A DNA stretch of 64,000 nucleotides from assembly GCA_031281345.1 (NCBI GenBank), contig JAITFN010000015.1, positions 1 to 64,000 on the forward strand, read 5' to 3'. Below, piece by piece: positions 39,520 to 47,691 of this stretch (position 1 is its first letter; each line of letters opens with the position of its first letter). Position numbers and translations under genes: made by a program. Source of the DNA: Candidatus Fibrimonadaceae bacterium. Its GTDB lineage: Bacteria; Fibrobacterota; Fibrobacteria; Fibrobacterales; Fibrobacteraceae. The notes under the pieces were generated by a model that searched no databases, was not told where the DNA came from, and saw only the letters and a program-made list of their open reading frames with translations.

Positions 39520-39918
39520 TTATTCCATGTCTCTTAACCAAAAAACTTTATTTCGTTTGTGCCACTCATAATTTGCGCAATAATTTTTATACCAAAAGTC
39601 TAGTCTAGTACTCATAGCTTCTATTTCTTTTTCCACTTCTTTGTCTATTTCATAAGGACAAAGTCCAGTTTCTACGCATGGATACCATGTAAGTTCTTCA
39701 CGAAACACCTCAGAATTAGTTGCAACTAAATTCCTATAAAAAGCATAGTATGCTTTAGTGTAATACTCTATAGGAATTTTTTTTAAATCAAGCTGTTTTT
39801 TTAAGTCACTAGCAAAGACCTTTTTTGTCATAACATCGTTATACATTTTACATGATTTATTTGTATCTGCCATAGAAATACTGGTCATTAGTGCAACTGC
39901 TACAAGAACTTTTTTCAT
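39520..39918 (-). CDS. secreted hypothetical protein
   Basis: Signal peptide MKKVLVAVALMTSISMA; RBS GAGAATAATT. Confidence 0.55.
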   Translation of the reverse strand: MKKVLVAVALMTSISMADTNKSCKMYNDVMTKKVFASDLKKQLDLKKIPIEYYTKAYYAFYRNLVATNSEVFREELTWYPCVETGLCPYEIDKEVEKEIEAMSTRLDFWYKNYCANYEWHKRNKVFWLRDME

Positions 39919-40002
39919 AATTATTCTCCTTTTTTGGCTAAAGCCTTTTCCCTTTTGTTATGTCGTAATAACATAAAAATAATTCTGCCTCAGAATGAAA
40001 TT

Positions 40003-40152
40003 CTAAAATAAGGTTTTTCTCAATGGAATACCCTCGGCTAATTTCTCAAGAGCTGTTTTATTGTCTTCTTCGCTTGTCTTCATTTTAGAATAAGCGAATG
40101 CTGTTGAAGCCAAAGCCACGGCAAACGCAACTACTACGATTTTCTTTTTCAT
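40003..40152 (-). CDS. secreted small peptide (49 aa)
   Basis: MKKKIVVVAFAVALASTAFAYSKMKTSEEDNKTALEKLAEGIPLRKTLF; ATG 40152 with RBS identical to that of 39520..39918. Confidence 0.5.
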   Translation of the reverse strand: MKKKIVVVAFAVALASTAFAYSKMKTSEEDNKTALEKLAEGIPLRKTLF

Positions 40153-40272
40153 AATTATTCTCCTTTTAACTAATCTACAAAATTTCTCCACAATTGGATC
40201 AAATTATTTTCATTTTTTCTGCTTGGATAGCACTTTCTTTATTAGAGGCGAAATCTTTAAGAAATGGACTTT

Positions 40273-40632
40273 TTAAATTTTAATTTTACCTTCTACAATT
40301 AGTTTTACCACTGTTTTAGTAAAAGTATCGCTGGAGTTATGACGTTTATGTTCTTTAAGTTCTTGTTTAATGGATTCTTTTTCATCATCTGTTAAATTAT
40401 TCCATCCTGGGTACTTCCTTTCCCATTTTGCTTCTTTTTTTATTTTTGCAATGATTTCATCAGTATAAACAATGTCATGCTCAGTAGGCGGTCTTAACAT
40501 TCTTAGAAAACCAGTGAAAATGTATTTATCGTCTAAATCTTCATCTGCTATAATGAATTTATCCCCGAATTTACTCTTAATCTCTTCTTTCAGAGCCTTT
40601 ATCTTATCATTTTTCTTAATAATTTCTGGCAT
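40273..40632 (-). CDS. hypothetical protein
   Basis: 119-aa charged ORF, divergent from the next gene. Confidence 0.5.
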   Translation of the reverse strand: MPEIIKKNDKIKALKEEIKSKFGDKFIIADEDLDDKYIFTGFLRMLRPPTEHDIVYTDEIIAKIKKEAKWERKYPGWNNLTDDEKESIKQELKEHKRHNSSDTFTKTVVKLIVEGKIKI

Positions 40633-40718
40633 AAATGTTACAATTTAGAAAAATCTTAACATTTTTGACTATTTGGGAAGCGACTATTAATACACATGTT
40701 AAACTTTTGGAGGCAACT

Positions 40719-41057
40719 ATGAAAAGTTCCCAAAACAATGCTGCGGATAGCCGCTCAAAGATGAAATTCTCTGAAAAAGCCAAATTTGACGATTTTAGGG
40801 ATTTTTCAAGGTACAATGACGAGCAATTAGCTTACGAATGTGTATTAGACTGTGGCTATTCCATTCAAGAGTATAATGAATGGAATAATTCTAGGCTGAT
40901 AAAAACGGAACTAATAAACAAGTTTGTAGTAAAACGAATCAAAGCTGGGGAATTACCCAAAGAGGTAATAGAGGATTTTCATCTTCTATTCATAGAAGAT
41001 GTTGATGCTTTGGAAGTCTTGAATAAGCTTTCGGTTGTTTTCATGGATTGGAAGTAG
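40719..41057 (+). CDS. hypothetical protein
   Basis: Internal ATG (MKSSQNNAADSRSK), with GGAGG just upstream, is a more likely start than 40635. Confidence 0.5.
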   Translation: MKSSQNNAADSRSKMKFSEKAKFDDFRDFSRYNDEQLAYECVLDCGYSIQEYNEWNNSRLIKTELINKFVVKRIKAGELPKEVIEDFHLLFIEDVDALEVLNKLSVVFMDWK

Positions 41058-41180
41058 AACTATAATTGCATAAATAAAAATGGCCACGGGTGTTTGGCCA
41101 TAACTCATCAGAGATACACCCTCACGTTTCCTAGGCAAAATGTGAGTATTAACAAGAAGCCCTAGCGTGAGGTACAAATT

Positions 41181-41849
41181 ATGAGAACAAACATAAAACT
41201 ATGCCATGAGGAAGTTGAATACAAAAAAACTCTTGGACGGTATGGAAAAGAAATGGTTAAACAAAACCATGACAACCTTAAGGTAATGCTTAACTGGCTT
41301 ATGCAGGAAGATACTTACCCTTCTTACGAAGAGTATAAGGAAGCATTTTTAGAGCAAGGCAAAAATAGGCAATGGACACCAGAGGCACGAACAGAAGGAG
41401 CTATTCAGTATCTTTGGAAACATCAAGCAGGAAAATGGAACCAGCAGAGGAATTTGAAACCATTTCAAAACACTTCAGAGCATTCCATCTCATCTCACCC
41501 ATCTCATTCCACTTCACCCATTACACCCATTTCATTACATAAGAGTTCATCAGAGACTACAGAGAACACTAGAGAAACACCAGAGGCACCTAGAGAATCT
41601 CAGAGAAATACAGAGACTACAGAGAACTCAGAGACTACAGAGAAACAACAAATTATTGAACTTTTGAATGAACATAAAGAAGTTCTAGAAGAACAAATAA
41701 AGTCTTATGAAGGTTTCTGTTCTTACAAAGAAGTTTATTTAAATGAACTCTTTACTCTGTTTAAGACAAAGCATCCTAACTTAGTTTATAATGATAAAAG
41801 TCTAAGACATAACTTTATCACCTGCATTTATGACTTCTACAGGCACTAG
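41181..41849 (+). CDS. hypothetical protein with S/T/E-rich linker
   Basis: 222 aa; internal DNA repeats encode SETTENTRETPEAPRESQRNTETTENSETTEK. Confidence 0.55.
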   Translation: MRTNIKLCHEEVEYKKTLGRYGKEMVKQNHDNLKVMLNWLMQEDTYPSYEEYKEAFLEQGKNRQWTPEARTEGAIQYLWKHQAGKWNQQRNLKPFQNTSEHSISSHPSHSTSPITPISLHKSSSETTENTRETPEAPRESQRNTETTENSETTEKQQIIELLNEHKEVLEEQIKSYEGFCSYKEVYLNELFTLFKTKHPNLVYNDKSLRHNFITCIYDFYRH

Positions 41850-42135
41850 TTTGTTTGAAAAGGATTTTATGGGCCTGACAACCCGCACGGGTACCCTTCT
41901 CCCCCGCTGGGTCTCTCACGCTAATACCCCTAGTTCCTTGTCAAATGTGTTGGTTGGTAGGAACAGGTGGGCTAATGCAAACGAGGGAACTAACCCTTTA
42001 TCTCAGGCATTATAAATAATTGCATTCTTTTTGTGCCACTCCCCGCAATTGAAATTAGATTATCCACTAGGTTTTATCGCAAGTGACATGGAAATGTCAT
42101 AATCTATGGGTGGAGAAATGGCAAAACCAAAGAGA

Positions 42136-42183
42136 TTTAGTGGCTCCGAGCAGATTTGAACTGCTGACGCACGGATTTTCAGT
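42136..42183. repeat. att repeat copy B (junction of elements 1 and 2)
   Basis: Same 48 bp as copies A and C; identity with C extends to 42187. Confidence 0.93.
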
Positions 42184-42614
42184 CCGATAGTATCCAAGAG
42201 GATTACAGTCAAATCTAGTAAATCTAACCGTTGTTCCTAAATTACCAAACACTTCCACCATTTTCATTATTTCTTGTGTCACTTTAATGTCACCTCACTA
42301 AACCTTATTTTAAAACTAACTTTTTTCTATAAAAGAGTTCATTTTATTTTCAAAAAATAAATAAATCGTGCCGGCACGAAGCCGATAAAATAGGGGTTTG
42401 TGGGTAGGTGGTGTTTTAACAGGTTCTAACAAATTCTAGGGGTGGTTCTAGGTGGGGTGGTGGGTTTGTAGGGTAAAGGGTAGGGGTCAAGGGTTCAACC
42501 CCAAAATCAAACAAGTAAATAATTTAGGGGGTGTTAAGTGAATTTGTTTTTTCACTATTATTTTTTTTTATTTCACTTAATACACCCAAAAAATTTCTAG
42601 GGCTGTGTGTCTTT

Positions 42615-43712
42615 TTACTTATTAGATTTTCTACGGTTGTCTTCCTTACACAACATTTCACAATTTTCAATTATTGTTTTACCACCCAAACTCCAAGGGG
42701 TTATATGGTCAGCTTCCATTTCCTCTATTTTAAATTTTTTACCACACTTTTTACAAATACCGTCTTGTTTTTCATAAACTTTTAATTTCTCTTTGTCAGT
42801 AAAAGAACGAATACTCAAATGTTTTTCCTCACCATCTATTAAATACTCATAAATTCCTTTTTTACTTGTAACATCATCATCATCAATAAGTTTTTTTATT
42901 TGTTTTTCCAAATCATTTGAATTAAATTTTTTGTCCTTAAAATTGTTGTAAAGGTTTCCCCAATTTATACCTTTCATTTCCTTTCTGTAATTTGGAAAAA
43001 TAACATTTACCCAATTTATTACACCTTGAAAATACAGCCATAATTCATTAGCGTTTGGTGTGTGTTGGTGTTCAGCCATATATTTTTCTATGTTGTTTTC
43101 ACTAATCCATTTTATAGCCGTTTCCAAATACTCTTGTCTGTTTGGGTGTCCATTTAAATAATCTTTGGATATATTGTAGGCTGGGCAATTATTTTTACTA
43201 AAATACCTTTTAGCATCTGTAAGCCATTCACCTGTGTAAATAGCATTTCTTAATTCTTGGTCTGTTAGTTTTTCACCAGCTATGTTTATTATTTTGAACC
43301 AGTCCAATTTTTCCCTGTCTGTTCCTTCACAAAAATAAATCATTAGTTTGTATTTAAGGATTTTTTCTTGTTCCTCTTTTTCTAGGTTATGAAAATACTG
43401 TGGCTTTCCTTTTGTAAATTCTATTGAAAAATTACCAACAACATATTCACAAATACTTATGGTTCTTTGTTGTCCGTCTAAAACTTCATAGGTTTCATTT
43501 TCGTTTTTAGCCCAATACATAACATTAAGGGGAAAGTTTTTCCAAATTGTTTCCAAAACGGCGTTACGTTTTTCGTCTTTATACACAAATTCCCTTTGGT
43601 ATTTTGGTCTTATGTTTAACCTACCATCATACCCAACAACACCTTCCTCGTCTTTGTTGGTGTAATTTTTTACAACCTCTTCCACAGGGATTTCTTTCAA
43701 ATCTATTTTCAT
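42615..43712 (-). CDS. DUF262 and HNH endonuclease domain protein
   Basis: DUF262 motif YEVLDGQQRTIS; C-terminal HNH: CKKCGKKFKIEEMEADHITPWSLGGKTIIENCEMLCKEDNRRKSNK. Confidence 0.88.
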   Translation of the reverse strand: MKIDLKEIPVEEVVKNYTNKDEEGVVGYDGRLNIRPKYQREFVYKDEKRNAVLETIWKNFPLNVMYWAKNENETYEVLDGQQRTISICEYVVGNFSIEFTKGKPQYFHNLEKEEQEKILKYKLMIYFCEGTDREKLDWFKIINIAGEKLTDQELRNAIYTGEWLTDAKRYFSKNNCPAYNISKDYLNGHPNRQEYLETAIKWISENNIEKYMAEHQHTPNANELWLYFQGVINWVNVIFPNYRKEMKGINWGNLYNNFKDKKFNSNDLEKQIKKLIDDDDVTSKKGIYEYLIDGEEKHLSIRSFTDKEKLKVYEKQDGICKKCGKKFKIEEMEADHITPWSLGGKTIIENCEMLCKEDNRRKSNK

Positions 43713-43713
43713 T

Positions 43714-44664
43714 TTATTTCTCCTTTTTTTTGATTAAAAGACGGGCATAGGTTTCTTTGTTATTAAGTTTAAATCTATGTCCATAGTTTGGGTTGTCTTC
43801 AACATATCTATCAATACCAATAATTTCAAATTGTTGTGGGTTGTATTTGTCTAAAAAGGTAATTGGAACACCCATTACACCATCATAATCCATAGGGATT
43901 TCTTTGGTTACATCTACATTTATGGCTTTGTAATTGTCATACTTTGGGTAATCTTTTTTATTGTATTTTTTGTAGAGAATTAAATTTTCGTGTCGTTCTT
44001 TGTAATCCAAATTTGTGAACCAACGAACACCTTTAACACGAATATAGTGGTTTCCCTCGTTGTCTATTCTATAACCAGCTGCTTTCAAAGGATAATCTTT
44101 TGGAACTTTAAATTCCCTGTCTCCACTATGAATACTAACCCCAAGCCAAATTTTATTTTCTTTAATTAACTTGAAAATCTCTTTGTAAGTTATAGAATTT
44201 ACATTACCAATAATTACAAACTTCCTTTTATATTCCACAAGTTGTTCTACATATTCTCTAAACAAACTAAAAGGGGGATTTGTTATTACAATATCACTTT
44301 TTTTCAAAATTTCCACACATTCTTTACTTCTAAAATCCCCATTTTCTATTAAAATTGTTTTAACACCCACCATAATATCATTGTCATTACCACCCTCATA
44401 TTCCAATTTATATGTTTCACCTTGTTTGAAAATATCCTCATATACAAAGTGTGTGGAGATAAGTTTTTTAATTCCCAATTTTTCAAAATTCAAGTGAAAA
44501 TACTTCCAAAAATTACTTAATTCTGGGTCATCACAATTACAGAAAATAACCTTACCTTTTAGGTGTTCCTTGTAATGGTTTATTTCTCGTTCTATGTCTG
44601 GTAGTTGTGTATAGAACTCGTCTTTTTTGGCTTTACTAGCTAGGTGTAAATTTAAATTACCCAC
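43714..44664 (-). CDS. adenine-specific DNA methyltransferase, EcoRI-methylase family
   Basis: FYTQLPDIEREINHY, CNCDDPELSNFWKYF, ITNPPFSLFREYV (motif IV NPPF). Confidence 0.88.
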   Translation of the reverse strand: MGNLNLHLASKAKKDEFYTQLPDIEREINHYKEHLKGKVIFCNCDDPELSNFWKYFHLNFEKLGIKKLISTHFVYEDIFKQGETYKLEYEGGNDNDIMVGVKTILIENGDFRSKECVEILKKSDIVITNPPFSLFREYVEQLVEYKRKFVIIGNVNSITYKEIFKLIKENKIWLGVSIHSGDREFKVPKDYPLKAAGYRIDNEGNHYIRVKGVRWFTNLDYKERHENLILYKKYNKKDYPKYDNYKAINVDVTKEIPMDYDGVMGVPITFLDKYNPQQFEIIGIDRYVEDNPNYGHRFKLNNKETYARLLIKKKEK

Positions 44665-44924
44665 AGATTTCTAATGTAGAAAAAATATTGAAAATTTACT
44701 CCCAAAGCCTAGAAAACTATTACAACAACCCAAATTCACGTAATTCTTACGTCAAAATCCATTCTAACCCTGTGGGTGTGGGTGTATGAATTTGCTGGCT
44801 GAATTTGTAAAATTACCCCTTTTATTTTTAATTCTAGCCCTTTGATTTCGTTTTAGGTAATAACACCTATTCACAAATTCAAGGGGTTTATCCACCTTTT
44901 CTAATTGTAAATAAATATGTTTGG

Positions 44925-45198
44925 TAGTGGTGTAGTTTCAAGTGTTCCACGCATACTTACACAATAGTTCTATAAGTATAATGAATTTGAAAATACACCA
45001 CTAAAACAATAAATTATTATAACATAAGAATATAAAACATTTGATATTACACCATTAAAAACATTAAACAAAAAAATAATAAATAATATAAAAACAAAAA
45101 ATAAAAAGTATGAAAAAATAATAATTTATTAAGGTGTAATTTCATAAATCAGATATATGAAGTGGTAAGTGTGTCAAGTGTTTGAAACTACACCACTA
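44925..45198. repeat. five iteron-like copies of TGAAAWTACACCAYTA
   Basis: Copies at 44925-44940(-), 44988-45003(+), 45042-45057(+), 45129-45144(-, imperfect), 45183-45198(+). Confidence 0.75.
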
Positions 45199-45873
45199 TA
45201 ATTTATTCTCTTTCAAAACCTTTTTAATTGTCCTTTTGTCCGTTTTTAATTCTTGGTGTATTTTATTAATAGAATAACCTTGTTTGTGAAGGTTTATTAT
45301 TTTCTCTTTTTTTACATCTTTTATTTTATTCCCAGCCCCCTCTCTTTTACCACCACGTTTTATTTCCACACCATTTTTTCTATTGTATTCATTTAACCAT
45401 TTTCTAATAGTGGGTTTGGTATAAGGTTTAGGTTTCCTTCTAACCAATGAAGCCAACATATTTGCTTCTTTTATGTTTCCATTTTTTAACCACCAATAAA
45501 AGAAAATTTCTTTGGCTCTGTGGTCATTACTGATTTTTTTCATTATAAAATCTGGTAACCATTTTGTTTCACTTGTTTTGGGTGGCTCATAAGGCTTGTA
45601 GGTTTGTTTCCATTTAGGGATTTGTCTAAAAAGTTGATTTACTTGGTTGTTTATTGTTTTAGCATTGTGTTCAGTATGTTTTAACCTGTAATGTTTTGAT
45701 TTGTTTATTATTTCCTGTATTGTGGTTTTTAACCAACCTCTGGTAACGCTAAAATAAGGGTCTTTGTCCCATTCCATTTTAACAGCCATTCTAACAGAAT
45801 AATAAATTACTTGGTGGTGACGGTCAGCCCATTCAGCTGATTTTTCTATATAATCGTCTAGTGTTTTTTTCAT
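45196..45873 (-). CDS. HTH-containing protein of the integrative element
   Basis: 225 aa; C-terminal resolvase-like HTH (KQGYSINKIHQELKTDKRTIKKVLKE); stop overlaps the last iteron. Confidence 0.55.
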   Translation of the reverse strand: MKKTLDDYIEKSAEWADRHHQVIYYSVRMAVKMEWDKDPYFSVTRGWLKTTIQEIINKSKHYRLKHTEHNAKTINNQVNQLFRQIPKWKQTYKPYEPPKTSETKWLPDFIMKKISNDHRAKEIFFYWWLKNGNIKEANMLASLVRRKPKPYTKPTIRKWLNEYNRKNGVEIKRGGKREGAGNKIKDVKKEKIINLHKQGYSINKIHQELKTDKRTIKKVLKENKL

Positions 45874-46011
45874 TTACAACCTTTCCCCCTTCAAAAAAAT
45901 TACACACCCAAAAAAACAATTTTCTTGGGAAAGGTGGGTAGTTTTGAAGGCTCTACCACACCTGTTTTATTTATTTGGGAAAAATAGTAAATAACCTAAA
46001 AAGGTATTTTT

Positions 46012-46140
46012 ATGAATAACGAAAATTCAGTTCCAAACAAAATTCTAAAATGGGCAGAAAACAAAGAAAAAAGGGAAGGAAAATCACGTAAGGTTTTGTA
46101 TAATCCAAAAGAGAAAGTGTCTAAAACACAAGGAAAATAG
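46012..46140 (+). CDS. small basic protein (42 aa)
   Basis: MNNENSVPNKILKWAENKEKREGKSRKVLYNPKEKVSKTQGK, convergent with the integrase gene. Confidence 0.35.
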   Translation: MNNENSVPNKILKWAENKEKREGKSRKVLYNPKEKVSKTQGK

Positions 46141-46142
46141 GG

Positions 46143-47333
46143 TTAGAAATAATCCTCTTCAAGCCACTTCAACAATTCCTTTCTCTCCTTGATAGTTTCC
46201 TCAAATCCAGCCTTGAAATGTTTGGGTTCAAATTTTCCATAAAGGTCTGTGGTGATACTTGTTCCAGCGTGCCCCATTTGATAGCTCACCATTTGTAATG
46301 GAGTTTGGGCTAGTAGCTTATTCACAGCAAAAGTATGTCTCAACCTGTGTGGGTGTATTCCTTTGTAATACCTACCCAAAACCAGCCTAAAAGCATTTGT
46401 GGTTGTTTTGAATATATTGCCCCTCTCAAATAGTTTTACTAAGGTGGGGCAAATAGGGAGATTTCTATTGGCTGAACTTGTTTTACCTGTGGTTTTAATG
46501 TTTCCAACAAAATCGCCATGTAAAGAAATAATGTTATTTTTAAGGCTGTCTGGTTTTATAGCATTTAATTCGCCCAACCTTATACCTGTAATCAAAAGAA
46601 ACAAAGCTATATCGTGGTAAGATTTATTTGTTTCAAGATTTTTCAATAATGTTTTTTGTTCCTCAATGCTCAAAGGCTCAACTACCTTTTTATTTTTTCC
46701 AACCACAGCCTTAACCTTAACCGACCCCCAAAGGTTTCCGTTATGAATCCAGCCTTGTAAAGCCGCTAGTTTGGCTAGCTGTTTCAAAATGTCAAGCCCT
46801 TTTTTAATCGTGCTAGCACTTACAATTCCTTTGTGTTTGCTGTATCTTTTTTGGGAACGCCAATTTATAAAATCATAGGCGGTGCTTAATTTTAGGTCAT
46901 TGGTTGTTTTAAGTTCATAATCATTGAAAAAATCAAAGAATAACCTTTCACAACCAAAGTGCTCAACGTCTTGTAAATCCTCAGCATTTTTACTTTTTTT
47001 CCAAAGCTCAAAAAGTTCTCTCAACGAGTGTGTTCCCAATTTCTCAACACCTGAATTGTAGGGTAGTGTTATGGTGGGTGGTATTATTAAACCACGTATA
47101 AATTCCTTTTTACCCTCCTCGTCTAGGCTTACATACTGAATTACGATTTGTTTCACCTCTTGGGGTGTAATGGTTTGTCTTCTCTCTTTGGGTAGTAAAA
47201 CCATTATAGTTTCGTGGGCTGTTTTACACAACCTTAAAAACGTTTTATTCAGTTTTGGAACGGCGTAGGATATTTCCTTGTAGCCTCTTGTTTTATCCCT
47301 GATTAGCCCTGTTTTCTCAACCAAACAAGCCAT
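46143..47333 (-). CDS. tyrosine recombinase/integrase
   Basis: LFLLITGIRLGE (Arg I), HPHRLRHTFAVNKLL (HxxR), GHAGTSITTDLYG (Tyr). Confidence 0.95.
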   Translation of the reverse strand: MACLVEKTGLIRDKTRGYKEISYAVPKLNKTFLRLCKTAHETIMVLLPKERRQTITPQEVKQIVIQYVSLDEEGKKEFIRGLIIPPTITLPYNSGVEKLGTHSLRELFELWKKSKNAEDLQDVEHFGCERLFFDFFNDYELKTTNDLKLSTAYDFINWRSQKRYSKHKGIVSASTIKKGLDILKQLAKLAALQGWIHNGNLWGSVKVKAVVGKNKKVVEPLSIEEQKTLLKNLETNKSYHDIALFLLITGIRLGELNAIKPDSLKNNIISLHGDFVGNIKTTGKTSSANRNLPICPTLVKLFERGNIFKTTTNAFRLVLGRYYKGIHPHRLRHTFAVNKLLAQTPLQMVSYQMGHAGTSITTDLYGKFEPKHFKAGFEETIKERKELLKWLEEDYF

Positions 47334-47434
47334 ATATCCCCCTGTTTTTCTTGTGTCAGTTTAGTGTCAGGTGATAAAATGGGATAAAAACTTTGAAAAA
47401 TGAAACCCCTTAAAGTCTTCACATTCAAGGGGTT

Positions 47435-47482
47435 TTTAGTGGCTCCGAGCAGATTTGAACTGCTGACGCACGGATTTTCAGT
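47435..47482. repeat. att repeat copy C (within intact tRNA-Phe)
   Basis: Same 48 bp as copies A and B. Confidence 0.93.
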
Positions 47483-47512
47483 CCGACGCTCTACCAACTG
47501 AGCTACAGAGCC
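47440..47512 (-). tRNA. tRNA-Phe (GAA)
   Basis: GGCTCTGTAGCTCAGTTGGTAGAGCGTCGGACTGAAAATCCGTGCGTCAGCAGTTCAAATCTGCTCGGAGCCA folds as a cloverleaf with GAA anticodon; CCA not encoded. Confidence 0.96.
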
Positions 47513-47521
47513 GTGGGGGTA

Positions 47522-47550
47522 AATATAGAAAAATTTGAGGACTTTGTCAA
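47522..47550 (-). promoter_or_regulatory. sigma70-type promoter of tRNA-Phe
   Basis: Minus strand TTGACA (47550-47545), 17-nt spacer, TATATT (47527-47522), 9 nt before the tRNA 5' end. Confidence 0.8.
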
Positions 47551-47646
47551 TTTTTGAGGCAACGAACAGAAAAACCAAACCCCTTGCCACGATAGCTCTG
47601 ATAAACATAAGCTGAAAAAGCTATTGAATTTCTGCTGAAACAGTAA

Positions 47647-47674
47647 AAGCCCCCCCGCTTTCGCGAGAGGGCTT
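47647..47674 (-). terminator. intrinsic terminator of flagellin gene
   Basis: AAGCCCTCTCGCGAAAGCGGGGGGGCTT hairpin followed by TTAC on the minus strand. Confidence 0.6.
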
Positions 47675-47691
47675 AACCCTACGGTTTAAAA

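Larger units (their letters stand above)
38179..42183. mobile_element. Integrative element 1 (no integrase visible), tandem at tRNA-Phe
   Basis: Bounded by direct tRNA-derived repeats A and B; contains only small accessory ORFs. Confidence 0.75.
42136..47482. mobile_element. Integrative element 2 at tRNA-Phe with tyrosine recombinase and MTase/DUF262-HNH module
   Basis: Direct repeats B and C, integrase adjacent to tRNA, accessory cargo. Confidence 0.88.

Noticed and set aside
42097-42282. 61-aa minus ORF spanning att copy B
   Set aside because: Most of it (ENPCVSSSNLLGATK) is translated tRNA-derived repeat, as in 47303..47608; considered as an integrase remnant but no recombinase motif is visible
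42273-42295. CRISPR-like reading of the repeated short motifs around the att sites and the iteron region
   Set aside because: Spacing is irregular, repeats are too short, orientation mixes and no cas genes are present; better explained as recombinase/initiator binding sites
47303-47608. 101-aa minus ORF across tRNA-Phe
   Set aside because: Reads through the tRNA gene and its promoter; spurious
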